Positions 10,330 to 19,080 of a DNA stretch of 64,000 nucleotides are shown here, piece after piece (the stretch's first letter is position 1; each line of letters opens with the position of its first letter). The DNA is from Mesorhizobium denitrificans (GTDB lineage Bacteria > Pseudomonadota > Alphaproteobacteria > Rhizobiales > Rhizobiaceae), in contig NZ_QURN01000006.1 in assembly GCF_003403035.1 (NCBI RefSeq), forward strand, positions 186,001 to 250,000. The letters are read 5' to 3'. Both the position numbers and the translations under genes were made by a program. The notes beneath the pieces were generated by a model, which worked only from the letters and a program-made list of their open reading frames with translations, was not told the origin of the DNA and did no database searches.

Positions 10330-11922
10330 ATGGCACGCGTACTGGTCTCAGACAAACTTTCTCCCACTGCAGTTCAGATTTTCAAGGATCGCGGCGTGGA
10401 GGTGGACTATCTCCCCGACCTCGGAAAAGACAAAGACAAGCTTCTTGAGGTCATTGATCAATATGATGGTCTTGCTATCCGCTCGGCTACCAAGGTCACG
10501 GAAAAGCTCATCGCTGCCGCGACCAAGCTGAAGGTTATCGGGCGCGCTGGTATCGGCGTGGACAATGTCGATATTCCGGCAGCTTCACGCCGCGGTATCA
10601 TCGTGATGAATACGCCTTTCGGAAACTCCATCACGACCGCTGAACACGCCATTGCGCTGATCTTCGCCGTGGCGCGTGAGCTGCCCGAGGCAAACGCTTC
10701 GACCCATGCAGGCAAGTGGGAGAAGAACCGCTTCATGGGTGTGGAAATTACCGGCAAGACGCTCGGTGTTATTGGCTGCGGCAACATCGGTTCGATCGTC
10801 GCCACGCGCGGTGTGGGTCTGCGAATGCATGTGGTTGCGTTCGATCCGTTCCTTTCGGAAGAGCGGGCGCGGGAACTCGGCGTGGAAAAGGTGGAATTGG
10901 AAGAGCTGTTCACGCGATCCGATTTCATCACCCTGCACACCCCGCTGACCGATAAGACCCGCGGCATCATCAATGCGGACGCGATTGCGAAGATGAAAGA
11001 TGGTGTGCGCATCATCAATTGCGCGCGCGGAGGGTTGATCGTCGAGAAAGACCTGATTGAAGGATTGAAGAGCGGTAAAGTCGCAGGTGCTGGTATCGAC
11101 GTGTTCGAAGTCGAACCGGCCACAGATAACGAATTGTTCCAGTTTCCGAACGTGGTTTGCACGCCGCATTTGGGGGCGTCGACTTCGGAAGCGCAAGAGA
11201 ACGTCGCGCTTCAGATCGCGGAGCAGATGGCGGATTATCTCGTCAGAGGGGCCGTCAGCAACGCCATCAACATGCCGTCGATCACGGCGGAAGAAGCGCC
11301 ACGTCTCAAGCCTTTTGTGAAACTCGCCGAGGTGCTTGGTGCGTTTGTCGGACAGGTCACAGACGAGCCTATTAAGGAGGTCGAAATCCTGTTTGACGGC
11401 GCAACGGCGACGATGAACACGCGCGCTTTGATGAGCGCAACACTCGCAGGCTTGATCCGCCCTCAAGTGTCCGACGTGAACATGGTTTCCGCTCCGATCA
11501 TGGTGAAGGAACGTGGGATCATCGTGTCCGAGGTCAAGCGCGACAAATCAGGCGTGTTCGATGGCTACATCAAGCTGACCGTCAAGACGCCGAGCATGAC
11601 TCGCACGATCGCGGGCACCTGCTTCTCTGACGGAAAGCCTCGCTTTATCCAGATCAAGGGCATCAATCTGGATGCGGAAGTGGGCCATCACATGCTCTAC
11701 ACGACAAACCCCGATGCTCCCGGCATTATCGGCCTTCTCGGCACGATCTGCGGGGCCAATGATGTGAACATCGCGAACTTCCAGCTTGGTCGCGACCGGC
11801 CGGGCGGCGACGCAATCGCGCTGCTCTATCTGGATGCGCCATTCCCTGAAAAGGCGCTCAACGACCTGCGGACCAATCCGAAGATTGCTTCGGCCAAACG
11901 CCTGCAATTCGACGTGAACTAG
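10330..11922 (+). CDS. serA: D-3-phosphoglycerate dehydrogenase SerA
   Basis: Oxidises 3-phosphoglycerate to 3-phosphohydroxypyruvate with NAD, the committed step of serine synthesis. The start at 10330 (MARVLVSDKLSPTA) fits the family; an in-frame ATG at 10300 adds ten atypical residues. The Rossmann motif is GVIGCGNIGSIVATRG, and the catalytic Arg/Glu/His regions are present (NCARGGLIVEKDL, VCTPHLGASTSEAQENVA). It is the long 530-residue form with an intervening domain and a C-terminal ACT domain (NPDAPGIIGLLGTICGANDVN), so serine feedback inhibition is possible. Confidence 0.95.
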   Translation: MARVLVSDKLSPTAVQIFKDRGVEVDYLPDLGKDKDKLLEVIDQYDGLAIRSATKVTEKLIAAATKLKVIGRAGIGVDNVDIPAASRRGIIVMNTPFGNSITTAEHAIALIFAVARELPEANASTHAGKWEKNRFMGVEITGKTLGVIGCGNIGSIVATRGVGLRMHVVAFDPFLSEERARELGVEKVELEELFTRSDFITLHTPLTDKTRGIINADAIAKMKDGVRIINCARGGLIVEKDLIEGLKSGKVAGAGIDVFEVEPATDNELFQFPNVVCTPHLGASTSEAQENVALQIAEQMADYLVRGAVSNAINMPSITAEEAPRLKPFVKLAEVLGAFVGQVTDEPIKEVEILFDGATATMNTRALMSATLAGLIRPQVSDVNMVSAPIMVKERGIIVSEVKRDKSGVFDGYIKLTVKTPSMTRTIAGTCFSDGKPRFIQIKGINLDAEVGHHMLYTTNPDAPGIIGLLGTICGANDVNIANFQLGRDRPGGDAIALLYLDAPFPEKALNDLRTNPKIASAKRLQFDVN

Positions 11923-11928
11923 GATGTT

Positions 11929-12825
11929 TCAGGGCGCTGCTTCACGGCGGCGCCCGCTATATTCGGCGAGCGCAATGCCGCCGAAAACGAGAGCCAGCGC
12001 GATGGCATGGTAGAGGCTGAATTCCTCGCCCAGCAGAACAATTGAAAGTATCGTTCCAAAGATCGGCACGAGGTTGATGAAAAGCCCCGCGCGATTTGCT
12101 CCAATAAGCTCGACGCCCCTTATGTAAAGCGCTTGCGCGAGCAGGGATGGAAAGATCAGCACATAGAGCAATATCGCCCAACCCTGCGCGTCGGGAATTA
12201 TTGCTTTGCCGACGGCGAACTCGATGGCGACGAAGGGCAGGGAAGTCAGGGACGCCGAACCTGTCAGCACGATCATCAGGGAATGCCAATGAATATCCGG
12301 CTTGAAACGAAGCGCTACCGTATAGCCGCTGTAAACGAATATCGAGGCAAGCATAATTGCGTCGCCAAGATTGAGGTCTAGCGACAGCAGGCGCGAAAGC
12401 GCGCCGTGGCTGGCGGTGAGCGCAACACCAAGTAATGTGAGACACAGGCCGATTATCTGCCCACCGCTCGCCTTAAGCCTGAAAAACAGGAAATTAAGCA
12501 TGAATATCAACATCGGCATGCCGGCCTGCTCGATGCTGACATTGATTGCAGTGGTGAGTGTGAGCGCGGTGTAAAGCGCGACGTTGAATATTGTGAAGCC
12601 AAAGGTTCCGAGCATGGAAAGCAGCAGCCAATGCTTGCGCAAGGCAGGCAAATCGGCCTTCAGGCTTTTCCATCCGATGACGAGCATGATGACAAACGCC
12701 AGTGTCCATCGCCCTGCCGTCAGAATCATTGGAGAGATGTGCCCGACTGCCAGTTTGCCGGCAATTGCGTTGCCGCCCCAAAACAAGGTTGTCAGCAGAA
12801 GGTAGATATAGGCGCGCTGGTGCAT
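11929..12825 (-). CDS. EamA/DMT-family transporter
   Basis: Inner-membrane transporter of the drug/metabolite superfamily with about ten hydrophobic helices in two EamA repeats (from YIYLLLTTLFWGGNAIAGKLA and from IMLASIFVYSGYTVALRFK). The start at 12825 (MHQRAYIYLLL) is chosen because the longer frame adds only atypical sequence. It runs convergent to serA with only 6 nt between stop codons. The substrate cannot be told from sequence; the family includes amino-acid and metabolite exporters. Confidence 0.85.
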   Translation of the reverse strand: MHQRAYIYLLLTTLFWGGNAIAGKLAVGHISPMILTAGRWTLAFVIMLVIGWKSLKADLPALRKHWLLLSMLGTFGFTIFNVALYTALTLTTAINVSIEQAGMPMLIFMLNFLFFRLKASGGQIIGLCLTLLGVALTASHGALSRLLSLDLNLGDAIMLASIFVYSGYTVALRFKPDIHWHSLMIVLTGSASLTSLPFVAIEFAVGKAIIPDAQGWAILLYVLIFPSLLAQALYIRGVELIGANRAGLFINLVPIFGTILSIVLLGEEFSLYHAIALALVFGGIALAEYSGRRREAAP

Positions 12826-12993
12826 TCGACTCCGCTCAGGAATGCATATCGGGGTAGTCCACAACGCCGTCTGAGTAAACGAAGGTTAGCCACTGTTCTA
12901 TCGAAAAGAACTGTCGCGTTTATGGTTTAGACGTTATAGAGCGCTGGTTTTGAATTTGGGTTCGCTGGACGGGCGATTCATCAGGATTAAAAA

Positions 12994-14283
12994 ATGGCGA
13001 ATGTGGTGGTTGTTGGCTCGCAATGGGGCGACGAAGGCAAAGGCAAGATTGTCGACTGGTTGTCGGAGCGCGCGGACGTCGTCGTGCGCTATCATGGCGG
13101 CCATAATGCAGGCCACACACTGGTTATCGACGGCGTAAGCTATAAACTCGCGCTGCTACCGTCAGGTCTTGTGCAGGGCAAGCTTTCGGTCATCGGCAAC
13201 GGCGTCGTCGTAGACCCGCACCATTTCGTTCAGGAACTGGCGAAGCTGCGTGGACAGGGCGTTGAGATCACGCCGGAAGTCCTGCGTGTCGCTGACAATG
13301 CACCTCTCATTCTTTCGCTGCACAGAGAGCTTGATGCGATTCGCGAAGACGCGACGGGCGGACTGAAAATCGGAACGACAAAGCGCGGCATCGGACCTGC
13401 CTATGAGGACAAGGTTGGACGTCGCGCGATTCGCCTCGTGGACCTGTCGGAACCTGACACGCTGATGGTTAAGATCGAGCGTTTGCTCGGCCATCACAAT
13501 GCTTTGCGGCGTGGCATGGGCATTGAGGAGATCGACTCGAAAAAGATCTATGACGAGTTGATGTCGGTTGCGGACGAGATTCTGCCTTACATGGATCAGG
13601 TTTGGCGCGTGCTGGAAGAAAAGCGGCGCATCGGTTCGCGCATCCTTTTTGAGGGTGCGCAGGGCGCGCTACTGGACAATGACCACGGCACCTATCCGTT
13701 CGTTACTTCGTCTAACACTGTGGCGGGACAGGCGGCTGCCGGTTCCGGTCTTGGGCCGACGGCAATCGGCTATGTGCTGGGTATCACCAAGGCTTACACG
13801 ACGCGCGTAGGCGAGGGGCCTTTCCCGTGCGAACTGCACGACGAGATCGGGGAGCATCTCGCGACTGTCGGGCGCGAAGTTGGTGTCAACACGGGCCGCC
13901 CGCGCCGCTGCGGCTGGTTCGATGCGGTGCTGGTGCGTCAGACCGTCAAAACCTCCGGCATCTCGGGCATTGCACTCACCAAGCTGGACGTTCTCGACGG
14001 CTTGAAGGAGATCAAGGTTTGCATTGCATACGAGCTTGATGGCAAGCGCATTGATTATTTGCCTGCCTCAATGCGGGCACAAGCTGCGGTTAAGCCAATA
14101 TATGAGACACTCGAAGGGTGGTCGCAGACGACGGCTGGTGCGCGCAGTTGGGCGGAACTTCCAGCGCAGGCCGTCAAATATGTTAGGCATATTGAGGAAC
14201 TGATCGGCGCGCCTGTCGCCTTGTTGTCAACCAGTCCGGAGCGCGACGACACGATACTTGTGACGGACCCTTTTCAAGACTAA
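12994..14283 (+). CDS. purA: Adenylosuccinate synthetase PurA
   Basis: Joins IMP and aspartate using GTP to form adenylosuccinate, the first dedicated step to AMP. The protein opens with [20 protein letters not shown], which contains the GTP-binding loop and catalytic Asp. HNAGHT carries the catalytic His. The family motif [13 protein letters not shown] and the late [12 protein letters not shown] segment are present. At 429 residues it is full length. An imperfect hairpin (about 14289-14328) without a T-run follows the gene. Confidence 0.97.
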   Translation: MANVVVVGSQWGDEGKGKIVDWLSERADVVVRYHGGHNAGHTLVIDGVSYKLALLPSGLVQGKLSVIGNGVVVDPHHFVQELAKLRGQGVEITPEVLRVADNAPLILSLHRELDAIREDATGGLKIGTTKRGIGPAYEDKVGRRAIRLVDLSEPDTLMVKIERLLGHHNALRRGMGIEEIDSKKIYDELMSVADEILPYMDQVWRVLEEKRRIGSRILFEGAQGALLDNDHGTYPFVTSSNTVAGQAAAGSGLGPTAIGYVLGITKAYTTRVGEGPFPCELHDEIGEHLATVGREVGVNTGRPRRCGWFDAVLVRQTVKTSGISGIALTKLDVLDGLKEIKVCIAYELDGKRIDYLPASMRAQAAVKPIYETLEGWSQTTAGARSWAELPAQAVKYVRHIEELIGAPVALLSTSPERDDTILVTDPFQD

Positions 14284-14349
14284 TTTCAAGCCTCTCGCCG
14301 GGCTGATGGGACATGCTAGGCGAGGGGCAATAACTCAGGTCGGATTTTA

Positions 14350-15990
14350 ATGTCGGATTTTGTGGCGGTACTCAGAAAGACGCTGGAGGGGCTGGGCGAA
14401 ACCAGTCCTGAGATGCGTCAGCGGGTTTATGATAAGGCGCGCAGCACCATCGCCGCCAAGCTTTCCGGTATGAACCCGCCGCCACCGCCACAAGTGGCAG
14501 ATCGGCAGCGTCGTGCACTTGAAGAAGCGATCACTGAAGTGGAGCGTTCCTACGGACCGGCCTCCAGGGCAGAGCCGCTGGACGAACTCGAAAATGTTCT
14601 CAATTCGCTCAATGGCCTGAAAAATCAGCCTATTGTTGCACAGCCTCCAAGGCAGCCGGAACCACGGCGCGCGCCTGAGCCTCCGCGTTATACCGAGCCG
14701 CCGCGCAGCTATGAGACGCAGCGCCCGGTGACGACGCCGACCTTGCGTCCGCCTGCGCCGCACCAACAACCAATACGGCACGCGCCTCCCCAAATGGAAA
14801 CGGCGCCCGAGGACGAATTCGAGCCGCTGGAAGATGATGGCTATGATGCTCCGCCGCCAGTTGAATATCCGGCTGCGGAAGAAACGCGTAAGCGCGGTGG
14901 TCTTGGCCGCCTGATTGCTGCGTTGCTGCTGTTGGTTGCTCTGGCCGGCGGTGGTTATGCTGCATGGGTCAACAAGGATAAGTTGTCGGCTACTGTAGCT
15001 GAGCTGACGGATTCGCTGAGCAAGAGCACGGCCTCGAACGAGCCCGCTACGCCAGCCGAACCGGCGACATCGAAGACCGAAACGGAAAATGGGACTGATG
15101 CAGCGCCTGCTGCTGATGGTCCGGCAAAGTTTACGCAGCAGTTGAATGCCGATGGCAGCGAGGCCGATGCTGGGCCTGCTGCGAATGGCGCCACGGTAGG
15201 CGAGGGAGCTTCGGTAGCCGAGGCAACAAACAACGCCACGACGCCGCCGGTTTCGCAGCAGCCTGCGACGCAGGATCAGGCCGCGCAGGAAGGTACTGAC
15301 CAACCGGAAGAAAGCGCGCAAGCGCCGGACCAGCAGCCTGCCGATCAACAACAGCCAGCCGATGCCGCTCAGGCTCCTGCCGACGCGCAGCCTGCCCAGA
15401 GCGAGGCCGCACCTGCGCAAGCAAATTCGGGTGCCGTACAGGTTGGTCAGCGCGCAATCTTCTACGAGGAGCGTACAAATTCGGCTGATGGTTCAGCGGA
15501 GCCGGGTTCGATTGTATGGTCGGTGGTGCAGGAATCGCCGGGCGGTGACTTGCCGCCAGAACCTGCCATCCGCGCCGAGGCAACCATTCCCGGCAAGGAT
15601 GTGCAGTTGCGCATGACGATCCGCCGCAACGCGGACAATACGCTTCCGGCGAGCCACATTATCGAGATGATCTTCCTCACGCCGCAGAACTTTGAAGGCG
15701 GCGGCATCGATAATGTACTGCGTGTTGCGCTCAAGGCTTCGGAGCAGGATGCGGGCACCCCGCTTGCTGGCATACCGGCGAAGATTTCAGACGGCTTTTT
15801 CCTGATTGCGCTGAACGATAGCCAACAGGACAAAGATGCGAACATGAAGCTTCTTCGCGAGCGCAACTGGCTTGATGTTCCGCTGGTCTACAAGTCGGGA
15901 CGCCGCGCACTCATCACAATGGAAAAGGGCATTCCCGGTGAGAAGGTATTCGACGACGTGTTGAAGTCCTGGGGTCAGACCAGCGGCTGA
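14350..15990 (+). CDS. Proline/alanine-rich single-pass membrane protein of unknown function
   Basis: I do not recognise a characterised family. The 546 residues show four parts. First is an N-terminal helical domain of about 75 residues (LRKTLEGLGETSPEMRQRVYDKARSTI). A Pro-rich, probably disordered stretch follows to about 180. One transmembrane helix comes next (GGLGRLIAALLLLVALAGGGYAAW). Then an Ala/Gln/Pro-rich periplasmic linker leads to a folded C-terminal domain (about 365-546, from GQRAIFYEERTNSADGSAEPG). The architecture suggests an envelope protein spanning the periplasm. Its 3' end overlaps the convergent cupin gene by 16 nt. Confidence 0.75.
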   Translation: MSDFVAVLRKTLEGLGETSPEMRQRVYDKARSTIAAKLSGMNPPPPPQVADRQRRALEEAITEVERSYGPASRAEPLDELENVLNSLNGLKNQPIVAQPPRQPEPRRAPEPPRYTEPPRSYETQRPVTTPTLRPPAPHQQPIRHAPPQMETAPEDEFEPLEDDGYDAPPPVEYPAAEETRKRGGLGRLIAALLLLVALAGGGYAAWVNKDKLSATVAELTDSLSKSTASNEPATPAEPATSKTETENGTDAAPAADGPAKFTQQLNADGSEADAGPAANGATVGEGASVAEATNNATTPPVSQQPATQDQAAQEGTDQPEESAQAPDQQPADQQQPADAAQAPADAQPAQSEAAPAQANSGAVQVGQRAIFYEERTNSADGSAEPGSIVWSVVQESPGGDLPPEPAIRAEATIPGKDVQLRMTIRRNADNTLPASHIIEMIFLTPQNFEGGGIDNVLRVALKASEQDAGTPLAGIPAKISDGFFLIALNDSQQDKDANMKLLRERNWLDVPLVYKSGRRALITMEKGIPGEKVFDDVLKSWGQTSG

Positions 15991-16418
15991 CCCGGTTCCC
16001 AGCCTGCCGGAGCCATCTCGAACGACGAGAATTCAAAGCCCGGCGCAACCGTGCATCCGACCAGCGTCCATTCGCCGAGACTGGCCGCGCTTTGCCAATG
16101 CCCTGCGGGCACAATTGCCTGTGGTCGCTCGCCAGCCGCGATGTCGATACCAAGCGTGATGGCTTCCACGGGCCCGCTTGCAGGGGCAATCCGCAATTCG
16201 AGCGCCGCGCCTGCATGAAAGTGCCAAACTTCTACGGCGTCCTTTACGCAATGCCACGCGGACTGCTCGCCGCGTTCGAGAAGGAAATAAATTGCCGTTG
16301 AATGGCCACGTTCGCCATTGGGCCCGCCATTTGGATTGTCGCGCATAGTCTCGACATACCAACCGCCCTCAGGATGCGGCTTCATAGCGAGCGCCGCAAT
16401 AATGTCCCTTGCATTCAT
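15975..16418 (-). CDS. Cupin-fold protein, DUF985 family
   Basis: The 147-residue protein has the DUF985/cupin_5 features: the N-terminal HPEGGWYVETMR motif, the STAIYFLLERGEQSAWH strand, VWHFHAGAALEL and the late GEWTLVGCTVAPGFEFSSFEM. The biochemical role of the family is unknown; the fold suggests small-molecule or sugar binding. It starts 2 nt after gloB stops, so the two are probably co-transcribed and it may act in the same detoxification setting. Confidence 0.85.
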   Translation of the reverse strand: MNARDIIAALAMKPHPEGGWYVETMRDNPNGGPNGERGHSTAIYFLLERGEQSAWHCVKDAVEVWHFHAGAALELRIAPASGPVEAITLGIDIAAGERPQAIVPAGHWQSAASLGEWTLVGCTVAPGFEFSSFEMAPAGWEPGQPLV

Positions 16419-16420
16419 TC

Positions 16421-17188
16421 TCAGAAATTGTCCTTGCGCTTGCGAATCTCTGCGAAGACCTCCGCATCGCTCGCGGCGGTCATTCCCAGATTTGCTCGTA
16501 TTGCCGGATCGCCGCAGCGAAGGAAGGGGTTCGTGGCAAGTTCCTCGCCGATTGTTGTGGGCAGTGTCGCCTTGCCATCGGCGCGCAAGGCTTCAATAAG
16601 CTTGAGACGTTCAGCAAGCGCTTCATTTGTCGGGTCGATGGTCACGGCAAACCGCGCGTTGGAAAGTGTGTATTCGTGCCCGCAATAAACCTTCGTTTCC
16701 TTTGGCAGAGCAGCCAGCTTGTTGAGCGAGTCGTGCATGATGTCAGGCTCGCATTCGAAAAGCCTGCCGCAGCCTAGAGCAAACAATGTGTCGGCGGTGA
16801 ATGCGACACCTGATTTCGGGAAGCAATAGCTCACATGTCCGGCGGTATGGCCGGGTGTGGCGATCACCGAAATCTTTTCGCCAGCAAAATCGATTGTGTC
16901 GCCATCACCAACTGTCTGGTCGACGCCGGGAATTTTGTCGGCCTCCTTGGCTGGTGCCATGATCTTGAGGCCGAAGCGGCTTTTCAGGGCAAGATTCGCT
17001 TCCACGTGGTCTGCGTGGTGGTGGGTCGTGAGAATGAGTGAGGGCGTCCAGCCGGTGCGCTCGATGGCTGCCAGAATGGTGCTTTCCTCAGGTGCATCGA
17101 TCAGTGCGGTGAGGCCGCTTGCGGGATCGCGCACCAGCACGCCAAAATTGTCGCTGCGGCAGTTGAATTGTTCGATTTCTATGGTCAT
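16421..17188 (-). CDS. gloB: Hydroxyacylglutathione hydrolase (glyoxalase II)
   Basis: Metallo-beta-lactamase-fold enzyme that hydrolyses S-D-lactoylglutathione to D-lactate and glutathione, completing methylglyoxal detoxification. The dinuclear metal motif THHHADHVEAN is the canonical signature, followed by TPGHTAGHVSYCF and YCGHEYTLSNARFA. The 255 residues include the C-terminal HAGH-type extension. It is followed by a cupin gene with a 2-nt gap. Confidence 0.93.
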   Translation of the reverse strand: MTIEIEQFNCRSDNFGVLVRDPASGLTALIDAPEESTILAAIERTGWTPSLILTTHHHADHVEANLALKSRFGLKIMAPAKEADKIPGVDQTVGDGDTIDFAGEKISVIATPGHTAGHVSYCFPKSGVAFTADTLFALGCGRLFECEPDIMHDSLNKLAALPKETKVYCGHEYTLSNARFAVTIDPTNEALAERLKLIEALRADGKATLPTTIGEELATNPFLRCGDPAIRANLGMTAASDAEVFAEIRKRKDNF

Positions 17189-17289
17189 GCGCGATCCTTG
17201 CTCGATTAGCGTAGTTTATGCAGCGGTAATGCGCATGTCACGTGCGCGGCTTGTTGAATCCGTAATGATGCACGGCTAGCGTTGCTCTC

Positions 17290-18057
17290 ATGAGTTCTGA
17301 TATCGTGAACATCCGCGCATTCTATGCCAGCCTGACAGGACGGCTCGCTGAGCGCTCGCTTACGATGGCGCTATCGAGCATCTGGGCGAATGTCCCGAAA
17401 GAGAGACTCGTTGGCCTCGGCTATACGCTGCCGTGGCTGGAACGTTTCGGTGCCGATTCGGATCGGGCGATTGCGTTTATGCCCGCGGCGCAGGGTGCCG
17501 TGCGCTGGCCCGGTGAGAAGCCTTCGGCAACCGCGCTGGTGTTTGAAGAGGAATTGCCGCTTGTCGATTCTTCCGTCGATCGCGTGCTGCTTGTTCATAC
17601 GCTGGAGCATTCCGAGAATCCGCGCGAAACGCTGAATGAGATCTGGCGCGTTCTCTCGCCTGCAGGGCGGGTGGTTATCGTCGTGCCGAACCGGCGTGGC
17701 GTTTGGGCACGCTTCGAGCATACGCCGTTTGGAACGGGGCGACCTTATTCGCGTGGGCAGCTCGATGCACTGTTGCGCGAAGCGAATTTTACTCCGTCCG
17801 CATGGGCGGATGCACTATTCTGTCCGCCTTCCAAGCGGAGATGGGTTTTGCGGCTGCACAGCAGTCTTGAGCGGCTTGGCAGACGGTTTTGGCCGATCTT
17901 TTCCGGTGTGATTGTCGTTGAGGCACAGAAGCGGCTTTATCAGGCGTTACCGGCCGCGAAGCGCGCATCGCGCCGTGTGTTTGTACCGGTTTTGACCCCG
18001 CAGGGAGCAGCGATGCACCACCCAACGGTTTCGCAACGACGGAACCCAACTGTGTAA
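17290..18057 (+). CDS. Class I SAM-dependent methyltransferase (UbiE-like)
   Basis: A 255-residue protein with Methyltransf_11 features: the acidic loop LPLVDSSVDRVLLVHTLEHSENPRETLNEIWRVL and the VVIVVPNRRGVWARFE strand. The glycine-rich motif I is weak, as in several rhizobial homologues. The C-terminal region is basic. The substrate is unknown. It is divergent from gloB with about 100 nt between them, and glyoxalase II beside this methyltransferase is a common order in the group. Confidence 0.82.
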   Translation: MSSDIVNIRAFYASLTGRLAERSLTMALSSIWANVPKERLVGLGYTLPWLERFGADSDRAIAFMPAAQGAVRWPGEKPSATALVFEEELPLVDSSVDRVLLVHTLEHSENPRETLNEIWRVLSPAGRVVIVVPNRRGVWARFEHTPFGTGRPYSRGQLDALLREANFTPSAWADALFCPPSKRRWVLRLHSSLERLGRRFWPIFSGVIVVEAQKRLYQALPAAKRASRRVFVPVLTPQGAAMHHPTVSQRRNPTV

Positions 18058-18131
18058 GCGAGCGTTTATCCCCTCTACAATCCCGCGATTTCATCCCTAA
18101 ATTCAGCTCACGCGATTAATTGGAGCGCAAG

Positions 18132-19025
18132 TTGAAGCCCCAGAAACCTCGTAGAGCATTGCTCATTGTCAATTCGCGCGCGCGACGTGGAGCGGAATCC
18201 ATCGACGCCGTAAAAGACGTTCTCACCGCTGCACATATCAGGCTTGAGGAGGCGTCGACCAAAGAGCACGAAAATCTTTCCGAGCTGATCTCTCGACGCG
18301 CGCGGGACGTCGATCTGGCTATCATCGGAGGTGGTGACGGCACGCTGAACGCAGCGGCGGCGGGCCTTGTTTTCACAGGCTTGCCGCTAGGTGTCTTGCC
18401 GTTGGGAACGGCCAATGACTTCGCGCGAACGCTTGGCATTCCGCCCGATCCGGTGCAGGCGGCGGAAATCATCGCCCGAGGCACGCCGAAATTCATCGAC
18501 CTTGGTGAAGTTAACGGGCATCTGTTTTTCAACGTGGCAAGCATTGGTTTTTCTGCTGAACTGGCAGGCGAACTGACCGAACACGCGAAGAAGCGGTTCG
18601 GGACACTCGGCTATGGAATCGTGGCGGCGCGCATCCTGATGCGGTCACGTCTGTTCAAGGCATTTGTCGACCACGATGACTCGACTGAGACCATTCGGAC
18701 TATGCAGATTTCTGTCGGGAACGGTCGTCACTATGGCGGCGGCATGACTGTTGAAGAGACGGCCACAGCCGATGATGGGTGGCTGGATGTATACAGCCTT
18801 GAGGTCGATCATTGGTGGCGGCTGCTTCGGCTGCTGCCAAGTCTGCGGCGTGGCACGCAGGGGCAATGGGATGACGTGCGCGCGTTCAAGACCACGGAAT
18901 TGACGATCCGCACCAGCAGCCCACGACCAGTCAATACGGATGGCGAATTGAGCACCTGGACGCCCGCGCATTTCCGCATCCGCCCGAAATCTGTGCTGGT
19001 GTATGCGCCCGAGGATGAATCCTAG
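18132..19025 (+). CDS. Diacylglycerol kinase-family lipid kinase (YegS-like)
   Basis: Catalyses ATP-dependent phosphorylation of a lipid or sphingoid-type alcohol; the true substrate is unknown. The nucleotide-binding loop IIGGGDGTLNAAAAGL and the following LPLGTANDFARTLGIP are diagnostic for the DAGK catalytic domain. The C-terminal beta-sandwich carries NTDGE. I chose the TTG at 18132 because a GGAG site sits 6 nt upstream; an earlier TTG at 18120 would add four residues. This gives 297 residues. Confidence 0.86.
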   Translation: MKPQKPRRALLIVNSRARRGAESIDAVKDVLTAAHIRLEEASTKEHENLSELISRRARDVDLAIIGGGDGTLNAAAAGLVFTGLPLGVLPLGTANDFARTLGIPPDPVQAAEIIARGTPKFIDLGEVNGHLFFNVASIGFSAELAGELTEHAKKRFGTLGYGIVAARILMRSRLFKAFVDHDDSTETIRTMQISVGNGRHYGGGMTVEETATADDGWLDVYSLEVDHWWRLLRLLPSLRRGTQGQWDDVRAFKTTELTIRTSSPRPVNTDGELSTWTPAHFRIRPKSVLVYAPEDES

Positions 19026-19080
19026 ACATCGTCCTGATTGAGTAAACGCGCTAAAGAGCGGTTTCGAAAGGAAACGACTC

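Noticed and set aside
9047-11922. serC-serA as a candidate for horizontal transfer
   Set aside because: Composition and order are normal for the group; only the palindrome between them is notable.
14347-15420. 357-residue minus-strand frame opposite the proline-rich membrane protein
   Set aside because: Arg/Leu-rich shadow of a low-complexity gene; no start signal or family.
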